DNA from: Aromatoleum tolulyticum | Lineage (GTDB): Bacteria > Pseudomonadota > Gammaproteobacteria > Burkholderiales > Rhodocyclaceae | NCBI RefSeq assembly: GCF_900156155.1 | Contig: NZ_FTMD01000016.1 | Span: 42,559 to 106,558 of the forward strand | Length of the DNA stretch: 64,000 nt | Direction: 5' to 3' | Part shown: positions 48,206 through 56,967 of the stretch, one piece after another | How positions within the stretch are numbered: the first letter of the stretch is position 1 | Layout: the number at the start of each line of letters is the position of its first letter | The notes under the pieces: generated by a model | The model's input: the letters and a program-made list of their open reading frames with translations, nothing else | The model's database searches: none | What the model was told of the DNA's origin: nothing | Position numbers and translations under genes: made by a program

Positions 48206-48225
48206 CCGGACCAATAGTGGTCCGG
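48206..48225. repeat. Short palindrome CCGGACCA-ATAG-TGGTCCGG
   Basis: A perfect 8-bp inverted repeat with a four-base loop, 20 bases before the PaaK-like ATG. It could be an operator or an RNA hairpin at the start of the transcript. It does not belong to the repeat at 48129. Confidence 0.55.
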
Positions 48226-48244
48226 CGTGTGCAGGAATCTAGAG

Positions 48245-49477
48245 ATGAACTACTACGACGCCAGAGAAACCCGTGACCCCGCCGAGCGCGAGCGGGAGCT
48301 GATGGCCCGCCTGCCGGCCCAGATCGCCCATGCGAAGGCGAATGCGCCGGCCTTTGCGGTGGTGCTGGAAGGCGTCGATGCGGCCACGGTCACGAGCCGC
48401 GAGGCGCTCGCGTGCCTGCCCGTCACGCGCAAATCGGAACTGCTTGAACGCCAGAAGGCCGCACGTCCGTTCGGCGGCTTTGCCGCGACGGCGTGGGGTG
48501 CCGACTGCCGCCGCGTATTCGCCTCACCCGGCCCGCTGTACGAGCCGGAAAGCGCGCGGCCGGACTACTACCGCCTCGCGCGCGCCTTTTTCGCGGCCGG
48601 CTTCCGCGAGGGCGACCTCGTCCATAACACCTTCTCGTACCACTTCACCCCGGCCGGCTCGATGATGGAGACCGCCGCGCACGCCCTCGGCTGCACGGTT
48701 TTTCCCGCGGGTGTCGGCCAGACCGAGCAGCAGGTTGCCGCAGTTGCCGACCTGCGGCCGAACGCCTATGTCGGCACGCCGTCCTTCCTGCGCATCATCC
48801 TCGACAAGGCCGGGGAGATGGGCATCGTCCCAAGTTTCACGAAGGCCTTCGTCTCCGGTGAAGCCTTCCCGCCCGCGCTGCGCGACGCGTTCGCCGCGCG
48901 CGGCATCGTGGCCTACCAGGCTTACGCGACCGCCGACATCGGCCTCATCGCCTACGAGACGCCGGCGCGCGAGGGCATGGTGCTCGACGAGGACGTCATC
49001 CTCGAGATCGTGCGTCCCGGCACCGGCGACCCGGTCGCTCCGGGCGAAGTCGGCGAGGTCGTCGTCACGACCTTCAACCCCGACTATCCGCTGATCCGCT
49101 TCGGCACCGGCGACCTCTCGGCACTGATGCCCGGCCCCTCGCCCTGCGGGCGCACGAACCTGCGCATCAAGGGCTGGATGGGGCGCGCGGATCAGACCAC
49201 CAAGGTCAAGGGCATGTTCGTGCATCCCGGCCAGATCGCGGCGGTCGCGAAACGCCACCCGGAGATCGTGCGCGCGCGCCTCGTCGTCGACAACCCGGAC
49301 CTCAACGACCGCATGACCCTGCACTGCGAGACGGTACACCCCGGCGAGATGCTGGCCGGCGCGATCGCGGCAAGCATCCGCGAGCTCACGAAGCTGCGCG
49401 GCGAAGTGAGCTTCTGCACGCCCGGCAGCCTCGCCAACGACGGCAAGGTCATCGACGACGTGCGCAAGTACGACTGA
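48245..49477 (+). CDS. PaaK-like AMP-binding acyl-CoA ligase
   Basis: A 410-residue member of the phenylacetate-CoA ligase (PaaK) group. The layout matches: FASPGPLYEP, then HNTFSYHFTPAG, RFGTGDLSAL and KGMFVHPGQI. The substrate-binding region PAGVGQTEQQ is present. Related proteins activate phenylacetate or other aryl acids. The short spacer and the preceding repeat suggest its own promoter. An upstream in-frame ATG at 48227 gives six more residues. The exact substrate is unknown. Confidence 0.85.
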   Translation: MNYYDARETRDPAERERELMARLPAQIAHAKANAPAFAVVLEGVDAATVTSREALACLPVTRKSELLERQKAARPFGGFAATAWGADCRRVFASPGPLYEPESARPDYYRLARAFFAAGFREGDLVHNTFSYHFTPAGSMMETAAHALGCTVFPAGVGQTEQQVAAVADLRPNAYVGTPSFLRIILDKAGEMGIVPSFTKAFVSGEAFPPALRDAFAARGIVAYQAYATADIGLIAYETPAREGMVLDEDVILEIVRPGTGDPVAPGEVGEVVVTTFNPDYPLIRFGTGDLSALMPGPSPCGRTNLRIKGWMGRADQTTKVKGMFVHPGQIAAVAKRHPEIVRARLVVDNPDLNDRMTLHCETVHPGEMLAGAIAASIRELTKLRGEVSFCTPGSLANDGKVIDDVRKYD

Positions 49478-49557
49478 TTGACGCGCGGGAATCGTTCCGG
49501 GATGTCGCGCCGCGCGGACGGTAGAATCGTGCGTCCCCACAATCCGATACCGAAAGC

Positions 49558-50724
49558 ATGAGACAGAAGCCCCTCGCGAACCTGCGCGTCCTCGACCTCA
49601 CGCGCCTCCTTCCCGGCCCCCTTGCGACCCAGCACCTTGCCGACTACGGCGCCGAGGTCATCAAGATCGAGGACACCGGTGCCGGCGACTACGCGCGCAC
49701 GATGGGCGCGATGAACGGCGATACCAGCTATTTCTACCAGGTGTGCAACCGCGGCAAGAAGAGCGTGCGCCTGGACCTCAAACAGGCCGAAGGCCGCGAA
49801 CTGTTCCTGCGCCTCGTAGACACCGCCGACGTGGTCGTCGAAGGTTTCCGCCCTGGCGTGATGGACAAGCTGGGCCTCGGCTACGACGCGCTGTCGGAAC
49901 GGAATCCGAAGATCGTCGTATGCAGCATCTCCGGCTACGGCCAGACCGGCCCCTACGCGCTGCGCGCCGGCCATGACATCAACTACATCGGCTACGCCGG
50001 CGTGCTCGACCAGATCGGCGTGGCCGGGGCGGCGCCCGCGATGTCCAACCTGCAGATCGGCGATCTCCTCGGCGGCACGATGTCCGCGCTGTTCGGTCTC
50101 CTGGTTGCCGTGCTCGATGCGCGCGCGAGCGGACAGGGGCGGCACGTCGACGTCGCGATGACCGACGCCGCGCTGGCGCATGCGATCTTCCCGCTCGCCG
50201 AAGTGCTCGCGCACGGCGGCGTGAAGCCGCGCGGCGAGGACCTCCTGACCGGCGGGGTACCCTGCTACGGCGTGTACGAGACCGCCGACGGGCGCCACAT
50301 GGCGGTCGGCTCGCTGGAGGAGAAGTTCTGGCACCTCGTGTGCGATACCCTCGGCCGCCCCGACCTCAAGCCCGTGCATCTCGCGACCGGCGACGAGGGC
50401 GCCCGCGCGCGCGCCGAGGTTGCGGCAATCTTCCGCAGCCGCACTCTGGCCGAATGGACGGCGATCTTCGACGGCGTCGACTGCTGCGTGACGCCCATCC
50501 TGCGCCTCGAGGAAAGCCTCGAGAATCCGCAGCTCCGCGCGCGCGGCATGGTCACCACAGTCGACGGCGTGCGCCAGTTCGGCCCTCCGGTGCGCCTGTC
50601 GGGCTTCGAGCCCGGCCCCTTCACGCCCGCGCCGCAGGCCGGTGGCGACAATGACGCGGTGCTGGAGTCGCTCGGTCTGGATGCCGCGGAGATTGCCCGC
50701 CTGCGCACGGCCGGCGTGATCTGA
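49558..50724 (+). CDS. CaiB/BaiF family CoA protein, alpha-methylacyl-CoA racemase-like
   Basis: A 388-residue class III CoA-transferase-fold protein. The racemase pair is present: H139 and D140 in AGHDINYIG, and D169 in SNLQIGDLLGG. The spacing of 30 between H139 and D169 equals that of the His/Asp pair I recall from the mycobacterial racemase. This supports 2-methylacyl-CoA racemase rather than CoA transfer. Such an enzyme is needed for alpha-branched acids. It follows the PaaK-like ligase by 80 bases and fits the theme of the cluster. Confidence 0.85.
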   Translation: MRQKPLANLRVLDLTRLLPGPLATQHLADYGAEVIKIEDTGAGDYARTMGAMNGDTSYFYQVCNRGKKSVRLDLKQAEGRELFLRLVDTADVVVEGFRPGVMDKLGLGYDALSERNPKIVVCSISGYGQTGPYALRAGHDINYIGYAGVLDQIGVAGAAPAMSNLQIGDLLGGTMSALFGLLVAVLDARASGQGRHVDVAMTDAALAHAIFPLAEVLAHGGVKPRGEDLLTGGVPCYGVYETADGRHMAVGSLEEKFWHLVCDTLGRPDLKPVHLATGDEGARARAEVAAIFRSRTLAEWTAIFDGVDCCVTPILRLEESLENPQLRARGMVTTVDGVRQFGPPVRLSGFEPGPFTPAPQAGGDNDAVLESLGLDAAEIARLRTAGVI

Positions 50725-50795
50725 GCGGCAGCAGCAGGGGGTAGGGCGTAGAAGCCGCAGTCGCGGCACAGCCGGTCGCGCGTTAAGCTTCACCG

Positions 50796-51686
50796 ATGCA
50801 AAGCCTGCTCCTCCTGCTTCCCGATTTCTCGCTGATCCTCCTCGGCACGGTCCTGCGCCGCCACCTCGTCGACGGTGAAGCCTTCTGGACCGGCGTCGAA
50901 AAGCTGGTCTACTTCGTGCTCTTCCCCGCGCTGCTGTTCAACGCGCTGGCGACCGCCGACATCGATCCCGGCCGCGCGCTGCCGCTCTTCCTCTCCGGCC
51001 TCGGCACGATGGTCGCGGGCTTCGCGCTCGGCTGGCTCGGGCGCGGCCTCATGGGGCTCGATGCGATGGGCTTCGCGTCGCGCCTGCAATGCGCCTATCG
51101 CTTCAATACCTACATCGGCATCGCGATCGCCGGCAAGCTGCACGGCGCTGCGGGCATCGCGCTGATGGGCGGTCTGTGCGGCGCGATGGTGCCGTTTGCG
51201 AACGTGATGGCGGTCGGCATGCTCGCGCGCCACGGGCAGGGCAGCCTGCTGCGCGAGCTGTCGCGCAACCCGTTGGTACTCGCGACGCTCGCCGGCCTGT
51301 TGTTCAATCTCGCCGGGTTCGATCTGCCCGGACCTCTGACGTCCTTCCTCAAGCGCCTCGGCGATGCCGCCGTGGCACTGGGGCTGCTTGCGGTCGGTGC
51401 CGCGCTGCGCTGGGAAATGGTGGGCGGACGCTGGACCGGCTCCGCGTGGATCGTTGCGGTGAAGCTGCTGTTCCTGCCTGCAGTGGCCTGGCAGATCGGT
51501 CGTGCGCTGGGAGTCGAAGGCGTCGCCTTCGATACGCTGGTGCTGTTCGCCGCGCTACCGAGCGCGAGTTCCGCCTACATCCTCGCGATGCGCATGGGGG
51601 GCGACGGCGCCGGCGTCGCGTGGCTGATCTCGGCGACCACGCTCCTCGCCGTTCCCTCGCTCACCTTCTGGCTGCATCTCCTGTAA
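50796..51686 (+). CDS. AEC-family (auxin efflux carrier) permease
   Basis: A 296-residue membrane protein with about ten helices in two repeats of five. The AEC pattern shows in PDFSLILLGTVLRRHL at the start and the ALPSASSAYILAMRMGGD segment near the end. Members export or import carboxylates such as malonate or malate. It is preceded by no strong ribosome site. It may serve the acid-CoA cluster upstream, or be independent. It is convergent with phaM, the gap holding a GC hairpin (51706-51730) without a U-run. Confidence 0.88.
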   Translation: MQSLLLLLPDFSLILLGTVLRRHLVDGEAFWTGVEKLVYFVLFPALLFNALATADIDPGRALPLFLSGLGTMVAGFALGWLGRGLMGLDAMGFASRLQCAYRFNTYIGIAIAGKLHGAAGIALMGGLCGAMVPFANVMAVGMLARHGQGSLLRELSRNPLVLATLAGLLFNLAGFDLPGPLTSFLKRLGDAAVALGLLAVGAALRWEMVGGRWTGSAWIVAVKLLFLPAVAWQIGRALGVEGVAFDTLVLFAALPSASSAYILAMRMGGDGAGVAWLISATTLLAVPSLTFWLHLL

Positions 51687-51739
51687 GAGGCAGCACGGCG
51701 CACGGGGGGCGGCGCCTCGGCGTCCGCCCCTGGCCTGGC

Positions 51740-52174
51740 CTATTTCCTTTGCGCCGCAGGCTTGCGCGAACCAGCCGCTTGATCGGCGCCGGCCGCGGCA
51801 GGATTCGCTGCCCCCGCCTGTGCACCGGCCGCCTGGGCTCCGCTCATCGCGGCCCACGGCCACATCGCTGCCGACGCGAACGGATTGGCTTGCGCTTCGC
51901 CGGGTCCCTGGTTGCCCGACTCGCGCGCCTGATGGCTCATCGCCTGCACGGCCGCAATCGCCGCGCGCTGCACCTCCAGCCCCTGCGTCGTCATCTGCAG
52001 CATGCTGAGGTTCATCTTCAGCCAGTTCTCCACCGCCTTCAGGTCGGCGATACGCTTGTCGAGTTCACCCACGTCCAGCGTGGGTGTGATCATGCCGGGC
52101 AGGGAGAAACCCATGCTGTTCCACATGCCGCGCACGAATTCGAGCGGATCCTTCGCCGAGTTGTCATTCGTCAT
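51740..52174 (-). CDS. phaM: PhaM-type polyhydroxyalkanoate granule regulatory protein
   Basis: A 144-residue protein. The conserved PhaM N-terminal block is clear: DPLEFVRGMWNSMGFSLPGM, then TPTLDVGELDKRIADLKAVE and WLKMNLSMLQM. The last 50 residues are Ala/Gln/Gly-rich and end in a basic SRKPAAQRK tail that could bind DNA. In Ralstonia PhaM links PHA granules to the nucleoid and activates PHA synthase; the same role is expected. No phaC is in the window. Confidence 0.9.
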   Translation of the reverse strand: MTNDNSAKDPLEFVRGMWNSMGFSLPGMITPTLDVGELDKRIADLKAVENWLKMNLSMLQMTTQGLEVQRAAIAAVQAMSHQARESGNQGPGEAQANPFASAAMWPWAAMSGAQAAGAQAGAANPAAAGADQAAGSRKPAAQRK

Positions 52175-52257
52175 GTCTCTCCCCCTCGATTGAATACGCC
52201 TTCATAGTACTCCTCCCCCGTACGGATGGGACGAGCCCTGGTCCGACTGCGCCGCGA

Positions 52258-54183
52258 CTAGTCGTGACGCCCGGGCAGCCGATTCAGCAAAGCCCGCAGG
52301 CGTGCGGGGCGCACCGGCTTGTGCAGCAGGGGCAGACCTTCCTCCTGTGCCTGACGCAGCGTGTCCGGCCCCGTATCGCCTGTTACCAGCACCGCCGGGA
52401 TTTCGGTGCCCTTCCACGCACGCAGGCTGCGGATCACATCTATTCCATTGAAGCGGCCATCGAGCCGGAAGTCACTGATGATCAGTTCCGGGATGGACCC
52501 CTCCCGGTTCATCGCATCGACGAGCGATTCGGCGTCGCCGGCCGCCGCGACCTTGCAGCCCCACGACGTGAGCAGGCTCTGCATGCTGCCGCGCGCCAGC
52601 GGATCGTCGTCCACCAGTGCCACGTGCAAGCCGCCCAGATCGCCGGGATTGCGCCCGCTCTCGCTGCCCGCCGGGGCGGACTCAGGCTTTGCGAGCGGGA
52701 CTTCGACCGCGAAAACCGAGCCCCGTCCCGGGCTGGAGCGCAGCGTCAGATGATGTCCGAGCAGCTCGGTCAGGCGCCGTACGATGGGCAGGCCGAGTCC
52801 CAGGCCCTTGTCGCGCGAACGCTCGGGGTTATGCAGCTGCACGAACTCCTGGAAGATCGCGTCGTGCGATTCCTCCGGAATGCCGACGCCGTTGTCGCGC
52901 ACTTCGATGCGCAGCCGGTCGCCGCGTCTGCGGCACGCCACCAGCACCCGCCCCTTGCGCGTGTAGCGCACCGCGTTGCTCACGAGGTTGCTGAGGATGC
53001 GCTCGAACAACACGGGGTCGCTGCTGATCCACGCATCCGTCGGCCGTGCTTTCAGGTCGAGGTCGCGCGCGTCGGCCCCGGGGCGCTCGTCGGCCGCGAT
53101 CCGGTCGAGCAGCGGCTGCAGCGGGAAGGGCCGGATATTGGGCTGCACCACGTTGGCATCGAGGCGCGAGATGTCCAGCAGGCTGTCAAGCAGATTCTCC
53201 ATCGCCGCCGCCGAGGCGGCGATGCGCTCGACGAGCCGGTGCGCGTCGGGTGCGTGCTCGTGCTGCGCCAGCTCCGCGATGAAGAGGCCCAGCGCATGCA
53301 TCGGCTGGCGCAGGTCATGGCTTGCCGCCGCCAGGAAGCGCGATTTCGACAGCGTCGCACGCTCGGCCTCGTCCTTGCTCGCGCGCAGCTCCGACGTTGC
53401 CGCGGCAATCTGGCGGCTCATGTCGTCATGTGCGCTCGCGAGTTGAGCCGCCATCTGGTTCACCCCGTCCGTCAGCGTGCGCAGCGTGCCGCCGCCGACG
53501 GGAGGGACGCGGGCCGAGAACTGTCCCCGGCCGATGCGCTCCACCGTCACCGCGACCTGGCGGATCGGGCCGGTCACACCCCGGCTCATGTAGTTTGCCA
53601 GCATCATGCTGCCCAGGAGCACGAGCACGATCGCAACGCTTCCGGTGAGCAGCAATTCGCGCTGGCGGTCGTCGAGACGTGCGCGCGACATATCGACGAC
53701 GACCGCCCCCAGCATCGGCGGCGGAGCGGCTGCCAGCGCGTTGCCCGGCGAATGTCCGGACAGGTCGTCGTCGAGGTCGACCGTGCTCGGAACGACCGGT
53801 TCGATGATGCGCAGCGTCTTCGGCGTGTCGAGCAGGCGTCGTGAAGGTGTCAGCTGCGAGAGCACGGGCAGCGACTCGTCCAGGTATCCGCTGCGCGCCA
53901 GCGCTTCGCCGCCGCGGTCGACGATCAGCACGCCCGTCACGTCGTCCTCGGCAAGCATCGCCGTCGCCAGCCGCTGCAGCGTGTCGCGGTTGCCCGAAAA
54001 CAGCGCGTACTCGCTCGCCGCCGCGAGCTGCCGCGCAAACGCCTGCCCGCGGGCGTGATACGCCTCCTCGTGGTCGGCGACGCGCGAGCGGGTGTAGAAG
54101 GCCGTGAGCACGATGGCCAGCACCAGCATCGGCAGCACGGCCACCAGCATCACCCGCGCGCGGACTCCCCAGGCGTCGATCAT
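52258..54183 (-). CDS. Membrane hybrid sensor histidine kinase
   Basis: A 641-residue hybrid kinase: TM1 (about 8-30), a 145-residue periplasmic part, TM2 (about 178-198), HAMP, HisKA with H in ASHDLRQPMH, an ATPase domain with EVRDNGVGIP and DKGLGLGLPI, and a C-terminal receiver (about 515-635; LIISDFRLDG). The stop of the upstream periplasmic protein gene overlaps its start (ATGA), so the two form one sensory unit. The LuxR-type regulator gene at 55476 diverges from the pair and is the likely partner. Confidence 0.92.
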   Translation of the reverse strand: MIDAWGVRARVMLVAVLPMLVLAIVLTAFYTRSRVADHEEAYHARGQAFARQLAAASEYALFSGNRDTLQRLATAMLAEDDVTGVLIVDRGGEALARSGYLDESLPVLSQLTPSRRLLDTPKTLRIIEPVVPSTVDLDDDLSGHSPGNALAAAPPPMLGAVVVDMSRARLDDRQRELLLTGSVAIVLVLLGSMMLANYMSRGVTGPIRQVAVTVERIGRGQFSARVPPVGGGTLRTLTDGVNQMAAQLASAHDDMSRQIAAATSELRASKDEAERATLSKSRFLAAASHDLRQPMHALGLFIAELAQHEHAPDAHRLVERIAASAAAMENLLDSLLDISRLDANVVQPNIRPFPLQPLLDRIAADERPGADARDLDLKARPTDAWISSDPVLFERILSNLVSNAVRYTRKGRVLVACRRRGDRLRIEVRDNGVGIPEESHDAIFQEFVQLHNPERSRDKGLGLGLPIVRRLTELLGHHLTLRSSPGRGSVFAVEVPLAKPESAPAGSESGRNPGDLGGLHVALVDDDPLARGSMQSLLTSWGCKVAAAGDAESLVDAMNREGSIPELIISDFRLDGRFNGIDVIRSLRAWKGTEIPAVLVTGDTGPDTLRQAQEEGLPLLHKPVRPARLRALLNRLPGRHD

Positions 54184-55127
54184 GGCTTCACCTCCGGACG
54201 CCCTTCGCGCTGGCGCAGGCGGGCGGCGATGTGCTCCGCGGAGTCCAGCTCGATCGCCAGCGAGCGTGCCACACTGGGATTCGTTGCGATCTCGAACTCG
54301 CGAGGCGCCTGCGGCGGGGGCAAGCCGCCCCCGGCGAGCACGCGGCGCACGGCATCGGCGGCCTGGCGGGCGATCTGTGCCGGAGTCGAATACAGCGCCA
54401 ACAATGCCCCCGCCCGCACATAGGCGGGCGAGAATCCGACCAGCGGCGCGCGGCGTCGGTAGCTCGTCAGGAGCACGTTCTGGATCGTGTAGCTGTTGAA
54501 CAGCACGCCGTCGGGCAAAGCCAGCAGTACCGCGGGGTCGGCCAGCAGGCGCTCCAGCGCGGGGTAGATCTCGTCCACGGTGGAGATCTTCTCGATGGTC
54601 GCCCGCAGTTGCTGTTCCCGCGCGACCGACGCCAACCGGCGCGCCAGATCCTCCGAGGCGGGACTCGCGAGCAGGGCCACGTTGGGCGTTTGCGGAAGGG
54701 CGATGCTCAGCAGCGCGATTTGGCGATGCACGGGCTGGTCGAGGAAGATCGCCGAATATCGGTCCGAATGCGGCCCGTACTGAAGGAGGTCGAACGCGTC
54801 GCGCGGGATCAGCGTGTGCAGCACGGGTGCCGCGGGCATGCGGACGCCGACGGCCTTGGCCGCCTGCGTGCCGATCGTGACGACGATGCGCGCATCGGCA
54901 AGCGCCCCGCGGTCGAGGTCGCGCAGGCCGAGGACCGCCACGTCACCATCGGGGACGCCCGGAGCCAGTGCATTGCGCAGTGCGACCAGGGTTTCTTCGT
55001 GGGCGCCGCTGCGCTCGCCCGTGACCACCACCACGCGCGAGCCCGCGAATGCGCGACCGCAGCAGACCGCAAGGACGGCAAGCGCGAGCAACAGGGTGCG
55101 CAGAAGGCGGCGGTCGAGCTGCAGCAT
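54180..55127 (-). CDS. Periplasmic binding-protein-like sensor component
   Basis: A 315-residue periplasmic protein with a signal peptide (CCGRAFA|GSR). It has the fold signs of ABC_sub_bind proteins: VVVVTGERS, a central VTIGTQAAKAV, then FLDQPVHRQIALLS. There is no ABC permease or ATPase next to it. It is translationally coupled to the hybrid kinase, so a role in presenting a ligand to that kinase is likely. The ligand is unknown. Confidence 0.85.
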   Translation of the reverse strand: MLQLDRRLLRTLLLALAVLAVCCGRAFAGSRVVVVTGERSGAHEETLVALRNALAPGVPDGDVAVLGLRDLDRGALADARIVVTIGTQAAKAVGVRMPAAPVLHTLIPRDAFDLLQYGPHSDRYSAIFLDQPVHRQIALLSIALPQTPNVALLASPASEDLARRLASVAREQQLRATIEKISTVDEIYPALERLLADPAVLLALPDGVLFNSYTIQNVLLTSYRRRAPLVGFSPAYVRAGALLALYSTPAQIARQAADAVRRVLAGGGLPPPQAPREFEIATNPSVARSLAIELDSAEHIAARLRQREGRPEVKP

Positions 55128-55366
55128 CGGCGCTTCAGCGGCGCCGCCCCGCGCGCGTCGCGCGGAGTGGTCGGTTATCCGGAAGCGCAGGTGAACGACT
55201 GGTCCGGTCCCCTCGCGCGGATGTCGCGGCAGGCGTCGGCCAAAGCCGGGCCGGTTGCGGAACTCGTATGCTCATCGGGTGATGATAGTTTCGGTACGCC
55301 CGGCATGACAATGCGTGATGTCCGCGCGGCGGTCGTGATGATTGGTTGTCTGAATATAACAGGGTG

Positions 55367-55402
55367 ATTTTCCCCGATATTTTTGCCCACAAGGGGGAAA
55401 AT
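55367..55402. promoter_or_regulatory. Inverted repeat ATTTTCCCC ... GGGGAAAAT in the divergent promoter region
   Basis: Two exact 9-bp arms (55367-55375 and 55394-55402) with an 18-base spacer lie 74 bases before the LuxR-type regulator start. Their AT/GC pattern stands out. The site could bind the regulator itself and control both divergent transcripts. The rest of the 55128-55475 gap holds no recognised element. Confidence 0.5.
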
Positions 55403-55475
55403 TGCTCCTGCCTTTTGAGACAGTTCCCGCATGCTATCCTCACGCCTTTGGAATTGCAGCATAGCGGAGCGCGTC

Positions 55476-56105
55476 GTGACCCGGATTCTCATCGTCGAAG
55501 ATCATGCCCTTGTGCGTGAAGCCATGGCGCAGACCCTTGCTCGCCTCGAGCCGGGCGTCGAGTGCGTGGAGGCAAAGGGTTCCGAGGACGCGCTCGCCAA
55601 GCTGGAGGCCAGCCCCGACTGGGACCTCGCCGTGATCGACCTGATGCTGCCGGACCTGAACGGCTTTTCCCTGCTGGGCGTGCTCGCGAAGCGTTTCCCG
55701 GACGTCCCCACGATCGTCGTCTCCGCCCTCGACGACGCGGCGTCGATCCGGCGTGCGATGAAGGGCGGTGCCTCGGGCTTCGTGTCGAAGGCGGATTCGG
55801 GCGACACGCTACGCGCAGCCGTGCGTTGCGTGCTCGATGGCGGCGTGCATGCGCCCGATATCGCCAATGACCCGGCCGCCAAGCGCTCCGGCGCGCCCGT
55901 CAGCGAACGCTTCGGTCTCACCGCGGGGCAGACCCGCGTGCTGGAACTCCTCGCACAGGGGAAGACCAATCGCGAGATCGCCGACCTGCTCGGCCTGTCC
56001 GAAGGCACCGTGAAGGTGCACATGTCGGCGATCTTCCGCGCGCTCAACGTCAGCAGCCGCGCCCAGGCGCTGATCGTCATCGCCCGTCACGGCTCGCGGC
56101 TCTGA
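55476..56105 (+). CDS. LuxR/NarL-type response regulator
   Basis: A 209-residue regulator. The receiver has D in LAVIDLMLPD and SKADSG near the K position; the HTH is TNREIADLLGLSEGTVKVHM. A GTG start at 55476 with GGAG upstream is preferred to the ATG at 55431 because family sequence begins there (TRILIVEDH). It diverges from the binding protein/hybrid kinase pair, which is the probable partner, and is convergent with the ParA-like gene. Confidence 0.92.
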   Translation: MTRILIVEDHALVREAMAQTLARLEPGVECVEAKGSEDALAKLEASPDWDLAVIDLMLPDLNGFSLLGVLAKRFPDVPTIVVSALDDAASIRRAMKGGASGFVSKADSGDTLRAAVRCVLDGGVHAPDIANDPAAKRSGAPVSERFGLTAGQTRVLELLAQGKTNREIADLLGLSEGTVKVHMSAIFRALNVSSRAQALIVIARHGSRL

Positions 56106-56157
56106 TCCGCGGCCGGCGCAGCCCGGCAGCGCTAGCGGGTGCCGCAGCAAAGCTGCG

Positions 56158-56871
56158 TCAGTGGGGGCGCCGGTTCGCCTGCAGGCGCATTGGCATGTCG
56201 GCCGGCGACAGCCGGCCGCTCAGCTGCGGTTCGTCCTCGTCGTCCGCCGCTGCGGTCGATTCCGTATGCTCGATGTCCATGAGATCGAGAACCTGCCGCG
56301 CCAGCGCGCGGCAAGCGTTCGCCACTGCCGTCGGCAGGTGCTCCGGAATCTGCTTCTGCAGCAACAGCTTGGTGCCCGATAGCGCCAGCACCGGATTCAG
56401 GATGCGGTGGCGGTACGCCCCCATCAACTGCGCGACGCTGCGATCGACCGCCTCGCGCTGCCATGCATTGGTCGGCCACTGCGTCGGCACCGCATAGGCG
56501 CGCGGAAACATCTCCAGATCGCGCACGACGGTGCGGATGTCCTCATGCGACTCGCGGAAGGGTAGCAGCACGATGTCCGACATCGCGTACAGCTTGCGGT
56601 CCATCTCCGTGCGGTTGCCGCCGCCGTCGATCACGCCCAGCCAGCCTTCGAGCGAACGCAGCTTGTCGACGACCTTGGTGAGTGCCTCGCGCGTGCGTGC
56701 ATCGGCGGTGATGTAGCGGCGCCCCGCGGGACTCAGCGGTTCGCGCGACGTGTCGGTCAGCACGCAGGCGGCGCGGTGGCCCAACAGGCCCAGCCCCTGC
56801 GACAGCATGTGCGACAGGGTGGTCTTGCCCGTACCGCCCTTGTTACCGATCACACAGATGATTTCAGCCAT
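56158..56871 (-). CDS. Orphan ParA/MinD-like ATPase
   Basis: A 237-residue deviant Walker A ATPase with KGGTGKTTLS (10-19) and GVIDGGGNRT. No parB, minC or partner gene is next to it, unlike chromosome or plasmid partition systems. An upstream in-frame ATG at 56886 adds five residues; the start at 56871 has a GAGGAA site. The C-terminal 35 residues are acidic and then basic. The ATPase fold is certain, its cargo is not. Confidence 0.82.
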   Translation of the reverse strand: MAEIICVIGNKGGTGKTTLSHMLSQGLGLLGHRAACVLTDTSREPLSPAGRRYITADARTREALTKVVDKLRSLEGWLGVIDGGGNRTEMDRKLYAMSDIVLLPFRESHEDIRTVVRDLEMFPRAYAVPTQWPTNAWQREAVDRSVAQLMGAYRHRILNPVLALSGTKLLLQKQIPEHLPTAVANACRALARQVLDLMDIEHTESTAAADDEDEPQLSGRLSPADMPMRLQANRRPH

Positions 56872-56967
56872 GCCGGTGTTCCTCACTCGCGGCCCCCACG
56901 CCGCACGATTGCATTATCGGTTCGGGAGCTTGCGTGCAAGAGGCGAAAAAGCGCCCGGATAAGCCCG

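Noticed and set aside
51706..51730. GGGGCGG/CCGCCCC hairpin between the AEC permease and phaM as a terminator
   Set aside because: It has no T-run on either strand. It is noted only as a GC hairpin between convergent genes.
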